Shown: in pieces, positions 37,209 through 46,436 of the stretch | Layout of the letters: each line of letters opens with the position of its first letter | How positions within the stretch are numbered: position 1 is the stretch's first letter | NCBI RefSeq assembly: GCF_900200035.1 | Contig: NZ_FZTC01000052.1 | Coordinates: 183,027-247,026 of the forward strand | Origin: Klebsiella grimontii | Lineage (GTDB): Bacteria; Pseudomonadota; Gammaproteobacteria; Enterobacterales; Enterobacteriaceae | DNA: 64,000 nt | Reading direction: 5' to 3' | Program-made: the position numbers and the translations under genes | The notes under the pieces: model-generated | The model's input: only the letters and a program-made list of their open reading frames with translations | What the model was told of the DNA's origin: nothing | Databases searched by the model: none

Positions 37209-37870
37209 AGATAACCTCATGATTTAAATACATCATATTTAATCTGTTTTAATTGTCATTCTACGCCGCTAAAGCATAGTTTAATTTGTTGTTTTTTGGG
37301 CATTTACCCGGCGTTACGACCGTCACAATACGCTAACTTTAGTCGCGATTTGATTATTTGGATAAGTCAGGTTGGTGTAATTCCATAGGGATAGTGCGGC
37401 TACACTAACAGCTCTTTTTCAAAATGATAGCCCCATTTTTTGGGCGGCGACGCCGTCATTCCCCCCGCAGCCTGCCAGGCTATTCGCAGAGAGTAGTTTT
37501 TTATACTGCCTTAATTTTAAAAAACGGCGTAATACACGCCAGCCGACGGCTAAAGAGAATACATTTTAATATTTTTTAAGGCGTTTAGAAATCACTCCCC
37601 GCGCTTAATTAAAATAATAAATAATGTTCCGCCGTAAAATAAATAGCTCAGGATGTTATCTAAAAACCAGGAATATAAAGCGTTGACCGAACAACAAAGA
37701 ACAGTTTTGTGAATCACTCTTGCCGCTTATGCGCAACCAGAAAAGTAATAATGATGATAAAATAAAATATATTCATGGAGTTAGCTTAACTTTCAGCGAT
37801 AACATTTCCTCTGGCGTACGGCAGCGTCATTGTTCGTTGTAGATTGTTCCATCGGCGCTGAATAATGGCT
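37209..37870. other. A+T-rich non-coding region upstream of cellulose operon 2
   Basis: About 660 bp without a credible gene, visibly richer in A+T than its surroundings. It lies between the dppF terminator and bcsO and should contain the operon 2 promoter. Small inverted repeats occur (GGCGT-AATAC-ACGCC at 37526-37540). I could not identify a promoter or regulator site with confidence. Confidence 0.5.
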
Positions 37871-37901
37871 AAAAAAAAGCCGATGCGCAGGCTTCGGCTT
37901 T
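37871..37901 (-). terminator. Terminator of the dpp operon
   Basis: AAAGCCGA (37876-37883) pairs with TCGGCTTT (37894-37901). Read leftward the hairpin is followed by eight U residues. It starts 19 bp past the dppF stop. Confidence 0.88.
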
Positions 37902-37919
37902 GGTTATCAGCGGTCTCAA

Positions 37920-38933
37920 TCAGCTCAGCGGCTTCTCGCCGTTTTGATCTTCATCGACGGCAAAACAGGCCACCAGCTGGCCGCCGTAATCCTTCAGCTG
38001 CGGCTGAAGCTGGGTGCATGGGCCAAAACGGCGACGACAGCGGGCGTTAAACGCGCAGCCCGGCGGCGGATTCAGCGGGCTCGGCAGTTCGCCGGTCAGC
38101 TTGATGCGCTCGCGGCGGTCATCCGGGTTCAGGCGCGGCGTAGCCGACAGCAGCGCCTGAGTGTACGGATGCTGCGGGTTGTTGAAGATTTGATCCTTCG
38201 ACCCTTTTTCCACACAGCGGCCTAAGTACATCACCATCACTTCATCCGCGATGTGCTCCACGACCGACAGATCGTGGGAGATAAAGACGTAAGAAAGCCC
38301 CAGATCCTGCTGCAGATCCATCATCAGGTTCAGCACCTGCGCGCGCACCGAAACGTCCAGCGCGGAGACCGGTTCGTCGGCGATCACCACGTCCGGGTCA
38401 AGCATCAGACCGCGGGCGATGGCGATACGCTGACGCTGGCCGCCGGAGAACATATGCGGATAGCGGTCGTAGTGTTCCGTTTTCAGGCCCACTTTGGCCA
38501 TCATCGCCAGCGCTTTCTCCCGGCGCTGCTCCTTACTTAAGCTGGTGTTGATCTGCAGCGGCTCTTCCAGAATCTGCCCCACCTTTTTACGCGGGTTCAG
38601 CGAACCGTAGGGGTTCTGGAACACAATCTGGATTTTCTGCCGGCGCAGCTTTTGCGCCTGCGGATCGTGCTTAAGCAGATCCTGTCCCTGATAATAGAGC
38701 TCGCCGCCGGTGGGAATTTCAATCATCGTCAGCAGACGGCCGAGCGTCGATTTACCGCAGCCGGACTCCCCCACGACCGCCAGCGTTTTACCGCGTTCAA
38801 GGGAAAACGAGACGCCGTCCAGCGCTTTGACCAGGCGTTCCGGCGCAAATAGCCCCTTCTTCACCGGATAGTATTTCTTCAGATCGGTGGCCAGCAACAG
38901 AGGCTGTTGCGTGGTGGCCTCATGCGTACTCAT
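37920..38933 (-). CDS. dppF: Dipeptide ABC transporter ATPase DppF
   Basis: This is one of the two ATPases that power dipeptide import through DppBC. The 337-residue protein has Walker [10 protein letters not shown], signature [13 protein letters not shown], Walker B VVIADEP and the D-loop SALD. The C-terminal oligopeptide/dipeptide domain has a Cys cluster (GCAFNARC...GPC) typical of the family and a likely 4Fe-4S site. The start overlaps the dppD stop as ATGA. E. coli DppF is 334 residues. Confidence 0.96.
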   Translation of the reverse strand: MSTHEATTQQPLLLATDLKKYYPVKKGLFAPERLVKALDGVSFSLERGKTLAVVGESGCGKSTLGRLLTMIEIPTGGELYYQGQDLLKHDPQAQKLRRQKIQIVFQNPYGSLNPRKKVGQILEEPLQINTSLSKEQRREKALAMMAKVGLKTEHYDRYPHMFSGGQRQRIAIARGLMLDPDVVIADEPVSALDVSVRAQVLNLMMDLQQDLGLSYVFISHDLSVVEHIADEVMVMYLGRCVEKGSKDQIFNNPQHPYTQALLSATPRLNPDDRRERIKLTGELPSPLNPPPGCAFNARCRRRFGPCTQLQPQLKDYGGQLVACFAVDEDQNGEKPLS

Positions 38934-39913
38934 AGCCCTGGCCTCCCGGCATCATCAAGTGGGTAATGACATTTTGACTGACGACCGCCGTTAAGCAGGT
39001 TCAGTTCAGGTTCTTCACTGCGGCATTTGTCCGTTGCATACGGGCAGCGCGGGTTGAGCAGGCAGCCGCTCGGACGGTCATATTTACCCGGCACCACGCC
39101 CGGCAGCGAGGCGAGGCGAGCTTTATCCTGAGCGAACTCCGGCAGCGCGCGCAGCAGCGCCTGCGTATAGGGGTGGCGCGGGGCGCGGAAGATATCCTTC
39201 GCATCGCCGGTTTCCACTACCTGGCCGGCGTACATGACGATGATTTTGTGCGCCGCTTCGGCCACCAGCGCCAGATCGTGGGTAATCAGGATCAGCGCCA
39301 TATTCTCTTTCTGCTGCAGCTCCAGAAGCAGCTCGATGATCTGCGCCTGAATGGTGACATCCAGCGCCGTCGTGGGTTCATCGGCAATGAGCAGCTTTGG
39401 CCGACAGGCAATCGCCATCGCGATCATCACGCGCTGGCTCATGCCGCCGGAAAGCTGGTGCGGATAGACATCAAGACGTGAAGCCGGGTCGGGGATCCCC
39501 ACCAGCGTCAGCAGGTCAATCGCCCGCTGAATACGCGTTTTCTTATTACCGCCCTGATGGACCTTGATGGCTTCCATAATCTGGTAGCCGACGGTATAGC
39601 ACGGATTCAGACTGGTCATCGGGTCCTGGAAGATCATCGCCACTTCCGCGCCCACCAGCTGGCGACGCTCTTTTTCGGAAATGCGCTTCAGGTCGCGACC
39701 GTTAAACTCCAGCTTTTCCGCCATCACCCGGCCGGGATAGTCAATCAGCCCCATAATCGCCAGCGAACTGACCGATTTGCCCGAGCCGGACTCGCCGACG
39801 ATACCGACCACTTCGCCCTGGTTTACGCTGTAGCTTACGCGGTCTACGGCGCGGAACGGCGTCCCTTCGTCGCCGAAGTGCACCGAGAGTTTATCTACAT
39901 TTAATAACGCCAT
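38930..39913 (-). CDS. dppD: Dipeptide ABC transporter ATPase DppD
   Basis: The partner ATPase of DppF has 327 residues, the E. coli length. Visible motifs are Walker A GESGSGKS, signature LSGGMSQRV, Walker [13 protein letters not shown], and a C-terminal Cys-rich oligopeptide-transporter domain ([15 protein letters not shown], then a later Cys). It follows dppC by 10 bp and overlaps dppF. Confidence 0.96.
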   Translation of the reverse strand: MALLNVDKLSVHFGDEGTPFRAVDRVSYSVNQGEVVGIVGESGSGKSVSSLAIMGLIDYPGRVMAEKLEFNGRDLKRISEKERRQLVGAEVAMIFQDPMTSLNPCYTVGYQIMEAIKVHQGGNKKTRIQRAIDLLTLVGIPDPASRLDVYPHQLSGGMSQRVMIAMAIACRPKLLIADEPTTALDVTIQAQIIELLLELQQKENMALILITHDLALVAEAAHKIIVMYAGQVVETGDAKDIFRAPRHPYTQALLRALPEFAQDKARLASLPGVVPGKYDRPSGCLLNPRCPYATDKCRSEEPELNLLNGGRQSKCHYPLDDAGRPGL

Positions 39914-39923
39914 CTCGAACCTC

Positions 39924-40826
39924 TTACTGCTTCAGTTTGGGATCGAGCGCGTCACGCAGACCGTCACCCATCAGGTTAAATGCCAGCACCGTCAGCAGGA
40001 TAGCGACACCCGGAAAGGTGACGACCCACCAGGCGCTCTGCGCGAACTGCAACACGTCGGAGAGCATCGTGCCCCACTCCGGTGTCGGCGGCTGCGCACC
40101 CATGCCAAGGAAGCCAAGAGCGGCCATATCGAGAATGGCGTTAGAGAAGCCCAGCGACGCCTGAACAATCAGCGGCGCAAGGCAGTTGGGAAGAATGTTG
40201 ATGAACATCTGACGCATCGCCCCCGCGCCCGCCACCCGAGAAGCGGTCACGTAGTCGCGGTTGACTTCCACCAGCACCGCGGCGCGGGTCAGACGCACGT
40301 AGTGCGGCAGGGCGACAAAGGTTAGCGCCAGCGAGGCGTTGACGATGGATGGGCCGAAGATGGCCACCAGCACCAGCGCCAGCAGCAGGCTCGGCAGGGC
40401 CAGCATAATATCGACAACGCGCATAATGACCGAGTCAACCACGCCGCCAAAATAGCCAGCAATCAGGCCGAGCACCACGCCGAGGATCAGCGACAGCACC
40501 ACCACCAGACAGCCAACCAGCAGCGACAGGCGCGCGCCGTACATCAGGCGCGACAGGATATCGCGACCGACGTCATCGGTGCCGAGCAGGTGGGTTACGC
40601 TGCCGCCTTCCTGCCAGAACGGCGGGGCCAGCAGCGCATCGCGGAACTGATCCGCCGGGTTATAGGGCGCGATGAAGTTGGCGAAGACGGCGATGATAAT
40701 CATCACCGCGACGTAGGCCAGCCCCACGACGGCGCCTTTGTTGCGTTTAAAATAGTGCCAGAACTCCTGCAAAGGGGTCATTGGCACCGGTGCGGCGACA
40801 ACTTTATTTTCAGTAACTTGTGACAT
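39924..40826 (-). CDS. dppC: Dipeptide ABC transporter permease DppC
   Basis: This 300-residue inner-membrane permease has six predicted helices and an OppC-type N-terminal cytoplasmic segment ([21 protein letters not shown]). The EAA loop that docks on the ATPases is [26 protein letters not shown]. It pairs with DppB to form the channel. It lies nine bases after dppB. Confidence 0.96.
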   Translation of the reverse strand: MSQVTENKVVAAPVPMTPLQEFWHYFKRNKGAVVGLAYVAVMIIIAVFANFIAPYNPADQFRDALLAPPFWQEGGSVTHLLGTDDVGRDILSRLMYGARLSLLVGCLVVVLSLILGVVLGLIAGYFGGVVDSVIMRVVDIMLALPSLLLALVLVAIFGPSIVNASLALTFVALPHYVRLTRAAVLVEVNRDYVTASRVAGAGAMRQMFINILPNCLAPLIVQASLGFSNAILDMAALGFLGMGAQPPTPEWGTMLSDVLQFAQSAWWVVTFPGVAILLTVLAFNLMGDGLRDALDPKLKQ

Positions 40827-40835
40827 GATGGCCCC

Positions 40836-41855
40836 TTACTTCTTATGCCGGATACGCGGGTTCACCACGCCGTACAACAGGTCGACCAGCAGGTTGACGA
40901 GAATAATCATCGTCGCCACCAGCAGCACCCCGCCCTGCACCACCGGATAGTCGCGGCGCTGCAGCGCATCAATCAGCCAGCGGCCAAGGCCCGGCCAGGA
41001 GAAGATGGTTTCGGTCAGGATAGCCCCCGCCAGCAGCGTACCGACCTGCAGGCCGATAACCGTGACCACCGGCAGCATCGCGTTGCGTAAAGCATGAACG
41101 ACGATCACCCGCATCCGCGTCAGGCCTTTCGCGCGCGCGGTACGGATATAATCCTCGCCCAGCACTTCCAGCATCGACGAACGGGTCATACGCACGATCA
41201 CCGCCAGGGGAATCGTCCCCAGCACCACGGCGGGCAGGATCATATGCATCACCGCATCAATAAAGTCGCCCGGCTCGCCCCAAATCGCGGTATCGATCAG
41301 CATAAATCCGGTCAGCGGCAGGGTATCGTCAAGGAAGACGGTATCGCTGATACGTCCGGAAACCGGCGTCAGGTTAAGCTGTACCGACACCAGCATGATC
41401 AGCATCATCCCCCACCAGAAGATAGGCATGGAATAGCCGGTCAGCGCGAGGCCTACGGAGGTGTGGTCGAAGATAGAGCCGCGTTTGACCGCCGCCAGCA
41501 CACCCACCGGGATCCCGACGATGATGGCAAAAATCATCGCGCAGACGCCCAGCTCCATGGTGGCCTTAAAGCGCGGCACGAACTCTTCCCAGACGGGAAT
41601 ACGGCTTTTCAGCGAGATGCCCAAATCACCGTGCATCACGCCCCAAATATAGTTGACGTACTGCTGCCACATTGGCTTATCGAGGCCCATTTCGGCCAGC
41701 AGCTGCGCGTGACGTTCAGGGGAAATACCACGTTCGCCCGCCATAATCATCACCGGGTCGCCGGGGATCATATGAACGAAGGCGAAAGTGAGAAGGGTAA
41801 TACCGATAAATGTTGGGATGACAAGTCCCAAACGTCGGAGAATGAACTGCAACAT
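40836..41855 (-). CDS. dppB: Dipeptide ABC transporter permease DppB
   Basis: The 339-residue permease has the E. coli length and almost the same sequence. The EAA loop is YIRTARAKGLTRMRVIVVHALRNAMLP. The start at 41855 (MLQFILRRLG) is preferred to a 22-codon upstream extension that would run into the dppA-dppB hairpin region. The 107-bp gap after dppA holds a strong stem-loop, which probably lowers expression of dppBCDF relative to dppA. Confidence 0.96.
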   Translation of the reverse strand: MLQFILRRLGLVIPTFIGITLLTFAFVHMIPGDPVMIMAGERGISPERHAQLLAEMGLDKPMWQQYVNYIWGVMHGDLGISLKSRIPVWEEFVPRFKATMELGVCAMIFAIIVGIPVGVLAAVKRGSIFDHTSVGLALTGYSMPIFWWGMMLIMLVSVQLNLTPVSGRISDTVFLDDTLPLTGFMLIDTAIWGEPGDFIDAVMHMILPAVVLGTIPLAVIVRMTRSSMLEVLGEDYIRTARAKGLTRMRVIVVHALRNAMLPVVTVIGLQVGTLLAGAILTETIFSWPGLGRWLIDALQRRDYPVVQGGVLLVATMIILVNLLVDLLYGVVNPRIRHKK

Positions 41856-41923
41856 AACCCGGATTCTCTCTGGAGACGGCCCGCCTGGTGACAGGACGTC
41901 TGTATTGCTCACAAATGTCAATT

Positions 41924-41948
41924 CCCTCTCCCCAAGGCGGGGAGAGGG
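41924..41948 (-). promoter_or_regulatory. Stem-loop between dppA and dppB
   Basis: CCCTCTCCCC (41924-41933), loop AAGGC, GGGGAGAGGG (41939-41948): a very stable 10-bp stem 14 bp after the dppA stop. It lacks a U tract. It is likely a 3' stabiliser or partial terminator that gives more binding protein than permease, as is usual for such operons. Confidence 0.65.
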
Positions 41949-41962
41949 GAAACACGCTGTTA

Positions 41963-43570
41963 TTATTCGATAGAGACGTTATCGAAGTGGTGTTTACCTA
42001 ATGGATCGACCACGTAGCCTTTGACCTCTTTACGCACCGGCTCATAGACGGTGGAGTGAGCGACAATCAGCGCCGGAGCCTGATCGTGCATCACGACCTG
42101 AGCCTGTTTGTACAGCTCAATGCGTTTGTTGTGGTCATCGGTGGCGCGAGCCGGCTGAATCAGATCTTCAAACGGCTTGTAGCACCAGCGGGAGTAGTTA
42201 GAACCGTCTTTTGCCGCCGCGCAGCTGAACAGGGTGGCGAAGAAGTTATCCGGATCCCCATTGTCGCCGGTCCAGCCCATCATGACGGTCTGGTGTTCGC
42301 CCGCTTTCGCCCGCTTCAGGTATTCACCCCACTCGTAAGTGACGATCTTGGCCTGGACGCCAACTTTAGCCCAGTCAGCCTGAATCATCTCAGCCATACG
42401 GCGCGCGTTCGGGTTATACGGACGCTGTACCGGCATTGCCCACAGGTCGATGGTGAAGCCTTTTTCCAGACCGGCTTCTTTCAGCAGCGCTTTCGCTTTC
42501 TCTGGATCGTAAGTGTAATCTTTAATGTCGTCGTTATAGCCCCACATGGTCGGCGGGATCAGGTTCTTCGCGGCCTGGCCTGCGCCCTGGTAAACGGCTT
42601 TGATAATCGCTTCTTTGTTTACCGCGTAGGTCAGCGCCTGGCGAACTTTGACATCATCCAGCGGCTTCTTCTCGGTATTGAAAGAGAGGTAGCCCACGTT
42701 CAGGCCCGGCTGCTCCAGCAGAGTGATGTTCTTGTCTTGCTTCATGCGCGCGATGTCTGCCGGATTCGGGTACGGCATAATCTGGCATTCGTTTTTCTGC
42801 AGCTTAGCGTAGCGCACGGAAGCATCAGGGGTGATGGAGAAGACCAGGCGATCGATTTTCGGCTTGACGCCCCAGTAGCCCGGGAAGGCTTTATAGAGAA
42901 TACGGGAGTCTTTCTGGTACTGGAGCAGCTGGAACGGGCCGGTACCGATTGGGTTGAGGTCCACTTTCTCCGGCGTACCGGCTTTCAGCATGTTGTCGGC
43001 ATACTCTTTTGACAGAATAGAGGCGAAGTCCATGGCGAGATCGGCAAGGAACGGCGATTCCGGACGGGTCAGCACGAACTGGACGGTATTATCGTCCACT
43101 TTCTTCACTTCGCTAATCAGGTCAGGTAACCCCATGCCTTCAAAATATTCATAGCTGCCGCCAGACACTTTATGGTACGGGTTGTTGGTATTTTTTTGTC
43201 TGTCGAAAGAGAAGACAACGTCATCGGCGTTCAGCGTGCGAGTCGGTTTAAAATCTTTATTATCCTGCCACTTCACGTCTTTACGCAGATGGAAGGTATA
43301 GGTTTTCCCGTCTTCGCTAACTTCCCATTTCTCAGCCAGGCCCGGAATCACTTCCGTGGTGCCGGTTTTGAATTCTACCAGGCGGTTATAAATCGGCACT
43401 GAGCTGGCGTCATAGGTGGTACCAGAGGTGAAGAGCTGCGGGTTAAAGCCTTCCGGCGAACCTTCTGAACAATAAACCAGGGTCTTCGCTTGTACGCTTG
43501 CTGCAACGGTCATGGCAACCAGGCTCAGACCAAGCTTCAGCATCCCTGATTTTTTCAAGGAAATACTCAT
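41963..43570 (-). CDS. dppA: Periplasmic dipeptide-binding protein DppA
   Basis: DppA binds dipeptides, and in E. coli also haem and 5-aminolevulinate, and delivers them to DppBC; it also serves dipeptide chemotaxis through Tap. The 535-residue protein has the E. coli length, a signal peptide ending ASVQA and the SBP_bac_5 fold. The mature end is KTLVYCSEGSPEGFNPQLFTSG. GGAG lies seven bases before the ATG. It is the first gene of dppABCDF, with a leader of about 163 nt. Confidence 0.97.
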   Translation of the reverse strand: MSISLKKSGMLKLGLSLVAMTVAASVQAKTLVYCSEGSPEGFNPQLFTSGTTYDASSVPIYNRLVEFKTGTTEVIPGLAEKWEVSEDGKTYTFHLRKDVKWQDNKDFKPTRTLNADDVVFSFDRQKNTNNPYHKVSGGSYEYFEGMGLPDLISEVKKVDDNTVQFVLTRPESPFLADLAMDFASILSKEYADNMLKAGTPEKVDLNPIGTGPFQLLQYQKDSRILYKAFPGYWGVKPKIDRLVFSITPDASVRYAKLQKNECQIMPYPNPADIARMKQDKNITLLEQPGLNVGYLSFNTEKKPLDDVKVRQALTYAVNKEAIIKAVYQGAGQAAKNLIPPTMWGYNDDIKDYTYDPEKAKALLKEAGLEKGFTIDLWAMPVQRPYNPNARRMAEMIQADWAKVGVQAKIVTYEWGEYLKRAKAGEHQTVMMGWTGDNGDPDNFFATLFSCAAAKDGSNYSRWCYKPFEDLIQPARATDDHNKRIELYKQAQVVMHDQAPALIVAHSTVYEPVRKEVKGYVVDPLGKHHFDNVSIE

Positions 43571-43582
43571 TATTCTGCTCCA

Positions 43583-43600
43583 AATGTGATGTTGTTTGCA
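43583..43600 (-). promoter_or_regulatory. Possible GcvB target in the dppA leader
   Basis: Just upstream of the dppA ribosome-binding site the mRNA reads GCAAACAACATCACATTT. This C/A-rich segment is of the type paired by the G/U-rich R1 region of sRNA GcvB, a known repressor of dppA. The position fits; the pairing was not computed. Confidence 0.4.
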
Positions 43601-43739
43601 TATATCCGCCAGACCTTTATTTATGTTTTACCCGGTCCGGTCGGTGGTGCCCGAAGGCATTGAGAGAGATGGGGATTCCTTTCGCAAAAACGACTGAGTT
43701 GCAGTACGGATTCTCCATGAAATGCCCCTCATGCCCTAC

Positions 43740-43768
43740 AATCTGTCAACAGAATGGGGAAACGTCAA
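43740..43768 (-). promoter_or_regulatory. dppA promoter
   Basis: -35 TTGACG (43768-43763), a 17-bp spacer and -10 CAGATT (43745-43740) predict a start near 43733 and a leader of about 163 nt. That agrees with the long leader known for E. coli dppA. Confidence 0.6.
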
Positions 43769-44140
43769 TACAGCCAACCTGGTTTTACATCCGGGGTGAG
43801 AATCGGCAGGCAAAGATTAAAAAAAGTGCAAAGCGCTATTTCCAGCAGAGAAATTTATGCTAGCGGCAAGTACGCAGAATAAACGCCTTAATATTTTCCG
43901 GCAGCCAGTGATAAGCAATTATGCCAAATGGTAAAAATTTCTTGCGATGTGACCAATATGTGAGCGATAAATAGCGTGAACGTTAAAACGCACAGCGGAA
44001 AATGCTGAAGTTATCCATAAGCTTCGCGAAAAAAGATCGGAGTATATATAAAAAAATACAATGGAAGATGTCACAAAACAGGGAATTGGCGGCAGGAAAG
44101 GGTAATGGGCGAGTTTTCTGACACTCTTAGGTAGAGCGCA
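43769..44140. other. Intergenic DNA between the dppA promoter and BIME
   Basis: About 370 bp of mostly A+T-rich sequence between the dppA promoter and the repeats beside proK. I see no credible gene, promoter or repeat in it. Confidence 0.5.
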
Positions 44141-44290
44141 TTTTCCCGGAGGCGGTGCTGGGCACCTCTCCGCGCGACCGGCCCGCAGACAGCGGTGAAC
44201 CCGTAGCCCGGGCAAGGCGCGTCAAGCGCCGCCCCCGGGGAGCAGAGCGCAGAGCAGCTGAATTTCCCGGAGGCGGTGCTGGGCACCTGT
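44141..44290. repeat. BIME with three REP units
   Basis: A 26-bp REP arm beginning TTTCCCGGAGGCGGTGCTGG occurs identically at 44142-44167 and 44263-44288. A REP in the opposite orientation lies between them (GTAGCCCGGGCAAGGCGCG from 44203, to about 44240). This alternating arrangement is a BIME, sited just past the proK terminator. Confidence 0.8.
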
Positions 44291-44307
44291 ACCGGCGACA
44301 GACGCAA

Positions 44308-44331
44308 AAAAGCCTGCTCGTTGAGCAGGCT
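44308..44331 (-). terminator. Terminator of proK
   Basis: AGCCTGCTC (44311-44319) pairs with GAGCAGGCT (44323-44331). Read leftward it continues into TTTTTT, nine bp beyond the tRNA 3' end. Confidence 0.85.
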
Positions 44332-44340
44332 TTTCGAATT

Positions 44341-44417
<77 letters not shown>

Positions 44418-44506
44418 AATGCGGGCGCATCTTACTGCTGCGATACACACCCGTCAATGCCTTATTATGAAAAAGTCGCTCAAGCGGCGAGAAACTCGCC
44501 ACTCTG

Positions 44507-46195
44507 CTACTCCTTCTTCGCCGCAGCGTCAGGAACGTGGCACCAGTTGTTATATTGGTTAATCCCGCCGTCCGGCGAGGTATAGCCAAGACAGCCCATA
44601 ATGGTGTCATACAGCTCGACGTGACGACGCGGTACCTTCATTGCCGCCTGCTGTTTCAGGCGCGCAAAGGAGTCTGCGTGGTCAGGCGACTCCAGATACT
44701 TATCCGACATCCACACCAGCATCGGCACGCGAAACTGCTCCGGCGGCGCCATCTTGCGCGGCGTCCCGTGCAGGTGTTCGCGCTCGTTGATGGACTCGCC
44801 GTGGTCGGCTGCATAGAAAACAATCGCCTTCTTATCCCGCAACTGATCCAGCACGCTGACGATAAAGTGATCGACGTAGGTCACGCTGTTGTCGTACGAG
44901 TTAATCAGTTCAGCCTTCGAGCATTTATTATCGACGCCAACGCACTCCGGCTTCCATTGGGCAAAGCTGCGCGGATAGCGCTGGGTATAGTTAAAGTGCG
45001 ACCCTTTGGTATGCAGAATAATCAGGTGCTTACCACTGGGATTCTTCGCCAGCCCGCGCTTCATTTCATCTACCAGCAGCATGTCGTCAACGCTCTTGCC
45101 GCGGTTACTCGGCTCAGCGCCAATCTGCTCGCGATAGGCGATGTTGTTCGCCATCGTGTTGCTGTAGAACCACATCTCGCTCTGCATGGCGTACAGGTTG
45201 CCGCTAAAGCCAAGCTGGTGGAGGACGGCAAAGACGTTCTGTTCTTTCAGCGTCCGCTGCGGGTTATCATCCGCCCCGCCCTGACGAACGAACATACAGC
45301 GCAGCGACAGCTTAGTGGCGGTATCGCAGGAGTATCCGCGGAAAGCGACCAGGTTTTTCTCCTGCGCCAGCTTAGGCGTGGTATTGCGGTTATAGCCCAG
45401 GATGCCCATATGGTCCCAGCGGGTAGTTTCGCCGATGATAAACACCACGTAAGTATCATCCAGGCCTTGCGGCGCAATGTAGGTGAATTTTTTCGCCGGA
45501 TTGATCAGGGATTTATTATCGGAAGACTCATCCACCTGCGCCCACGCGTAAAGCCCCAGCGCTGAGAGCCAGTTAGACGGCAGGTAGGAGTTAGCCACCA
45601 CCCCGCCATAGCTTGGCAGATCGACTTCGGAACTGCGCTCGAAGTTCTTCTGGCGAACCTCCAGCAGACGAATTGGCCCCCAAACCATCAGGCCAGCCAG
45701 CAGCACGATAGTAATATTCTTCATCCGCTGGCCGGGCGTACGAATTTGACGCAGCAGCGTGAAGCGGCAGCGGTTGCTCCAGATAAGCACCAGCGGCAGC
45801 GCGCTCATCAACACCAGCCAGAGAATCAGGTGCCAGCCGATAACTTCTCTGGACAAGTCGATGTCAGTGGTCATCACCGAGGCAATAATCCCGTAGCCGA
45901 TCACCACGTTCAGGAAGGTCATGTAATAGCTGGCGGCGGCGGAGAATAGTACGACGATGGTCGCGAGGATGCGCCAGACCCGGCGGCCAAACAGCGACAA
46001 AATACGCAGCAGAAAGAAGGTGACCAGAAAGGTCCCAATCAGCTCAACTGCACCTGAGAGTCCTTTCCAGATGGTAAACTCCTGAGCGTACCCTTCAAAG
46101 CGGCGGAAGAATACGGCAGCGTTCATAAACCAGCCGATGTACAGCGCCAGCCAGATACTGAGCTTCAGCTGCGTCATCGTTTTAATGTATTTCAT
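44507..46195 (-). CDS. eptB: Kdo2-lipid A phosphoethanolamine 7''-transferase
   Basis: EptB adds phosphoethanolamine to the outer Kdo residue of LPS and affects resistance to cationic peptides. The 562-residue protein has five N-terminal membrane helices (to about residue 180) and a periplasmic sulfatase-fold domain. Visible active-site elements are FIIGETTRWDHMG, the nucleophile region DTATKLSLRCMF and the metal-binding AADHGESINE. In E. coli eptB is controlled by sigma-E and by sRNA MgrR; I could not place those sites here. It is a single-gene unit following yhjX on the same strand. Confidence 0.94.
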   Translation of the reverse strand: MKYIKTMTQLKLSIWLALYIGWFMNAAVFFRRFEGYAQEFTIWKGLSGAVELIGTFLVTFFLLRILSLFGRRVWRILATIVVLFSAAASYYMTFLNVVIGYGIIASVMTTDIDLSREVIGWHLILWLVLMSALPLVLIWSNRCRFTLLRQIRTPGQRMKNITIVLLAGLMVWGPIRLLEVRQKNFERSSEVDLPSYGGVVANSYLPSNWLSALGLYAWAQVDESSDNKSLINPAKKFTYIAPQGLDDTYVVFIIGETTRWDHMGILGYNRNTTPKLAQEKNLVAFRGYSCDTATKLSLRCMFVRQGGADDNPQRTLKEQNVFAVLHQLGFSGNLYAMQSEMWFYSNTMANNIAYREQIGAEPSNRGKSVDDMLLVDEMKRGLAKNPSGKHLIILHTKGSHFNYTQRYPRSFAQWKPECVGVDNKCSKAELINSYDNSVTYVDHFIVSVLDQLRDKKAIVFYAADHGESINEREHLHGTPRKMAPPEQFRVPMLVWMSDKYLESPDHADSFARLKQQAAMKVPRRHVELYDTIMGCLGYTSPDGGINQYNNWCHVPDAAAKKE

Positions 46196-46349
46196 GCAAA
46201 AAACCTGGAAAACGAAGAGATAAAACCGCCCGACTTAAGCGATATAAGTAAGCAGGTTAATAAAGTGCGTTTAGCTTGGTTATAAGAAACCTCTACAAAG
46301 CGCGATAAGTAGACCACAGCGGAAGGAAAAAGTATCAGGAGGGAATGTG

Positions 46350-46384
46350 ATCCAACCAAACATTTACAAAACATTTGGTTGGAT
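46350..46384. promoter_or_regulatory. 11-bp inverted repeat between eptB and yhjX
   Basis: ATCCAACCAAA (46350-46360) and TTTGGTTGGAT (46374-46384) form a perfect 11-bp inverted repeat with a 13-nt loop. No U tract follows on either strand. It lies 155 bp upstream of eptB and 53 bp downstream of yhjX, so it could be an mRNA 3' hairpin or a protein-binding site. Confidence 0.55.
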
Positions 46385-46436
46385 TGGCACTATTAGCTTA
46401 GGTGATTAATCATCGGGGCCGTGATAACGCCCGCTT

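Noticed and set aside
37714..37776. 20-codon leftward frame encoding a hydrophobic peptide (MNIFYFIIIITFLVAHKRQE)
   Set aside because: No ribosome-binding site precedes it and such peptides arise easily in A+T-rich DNA; conservation would be needed to support it.
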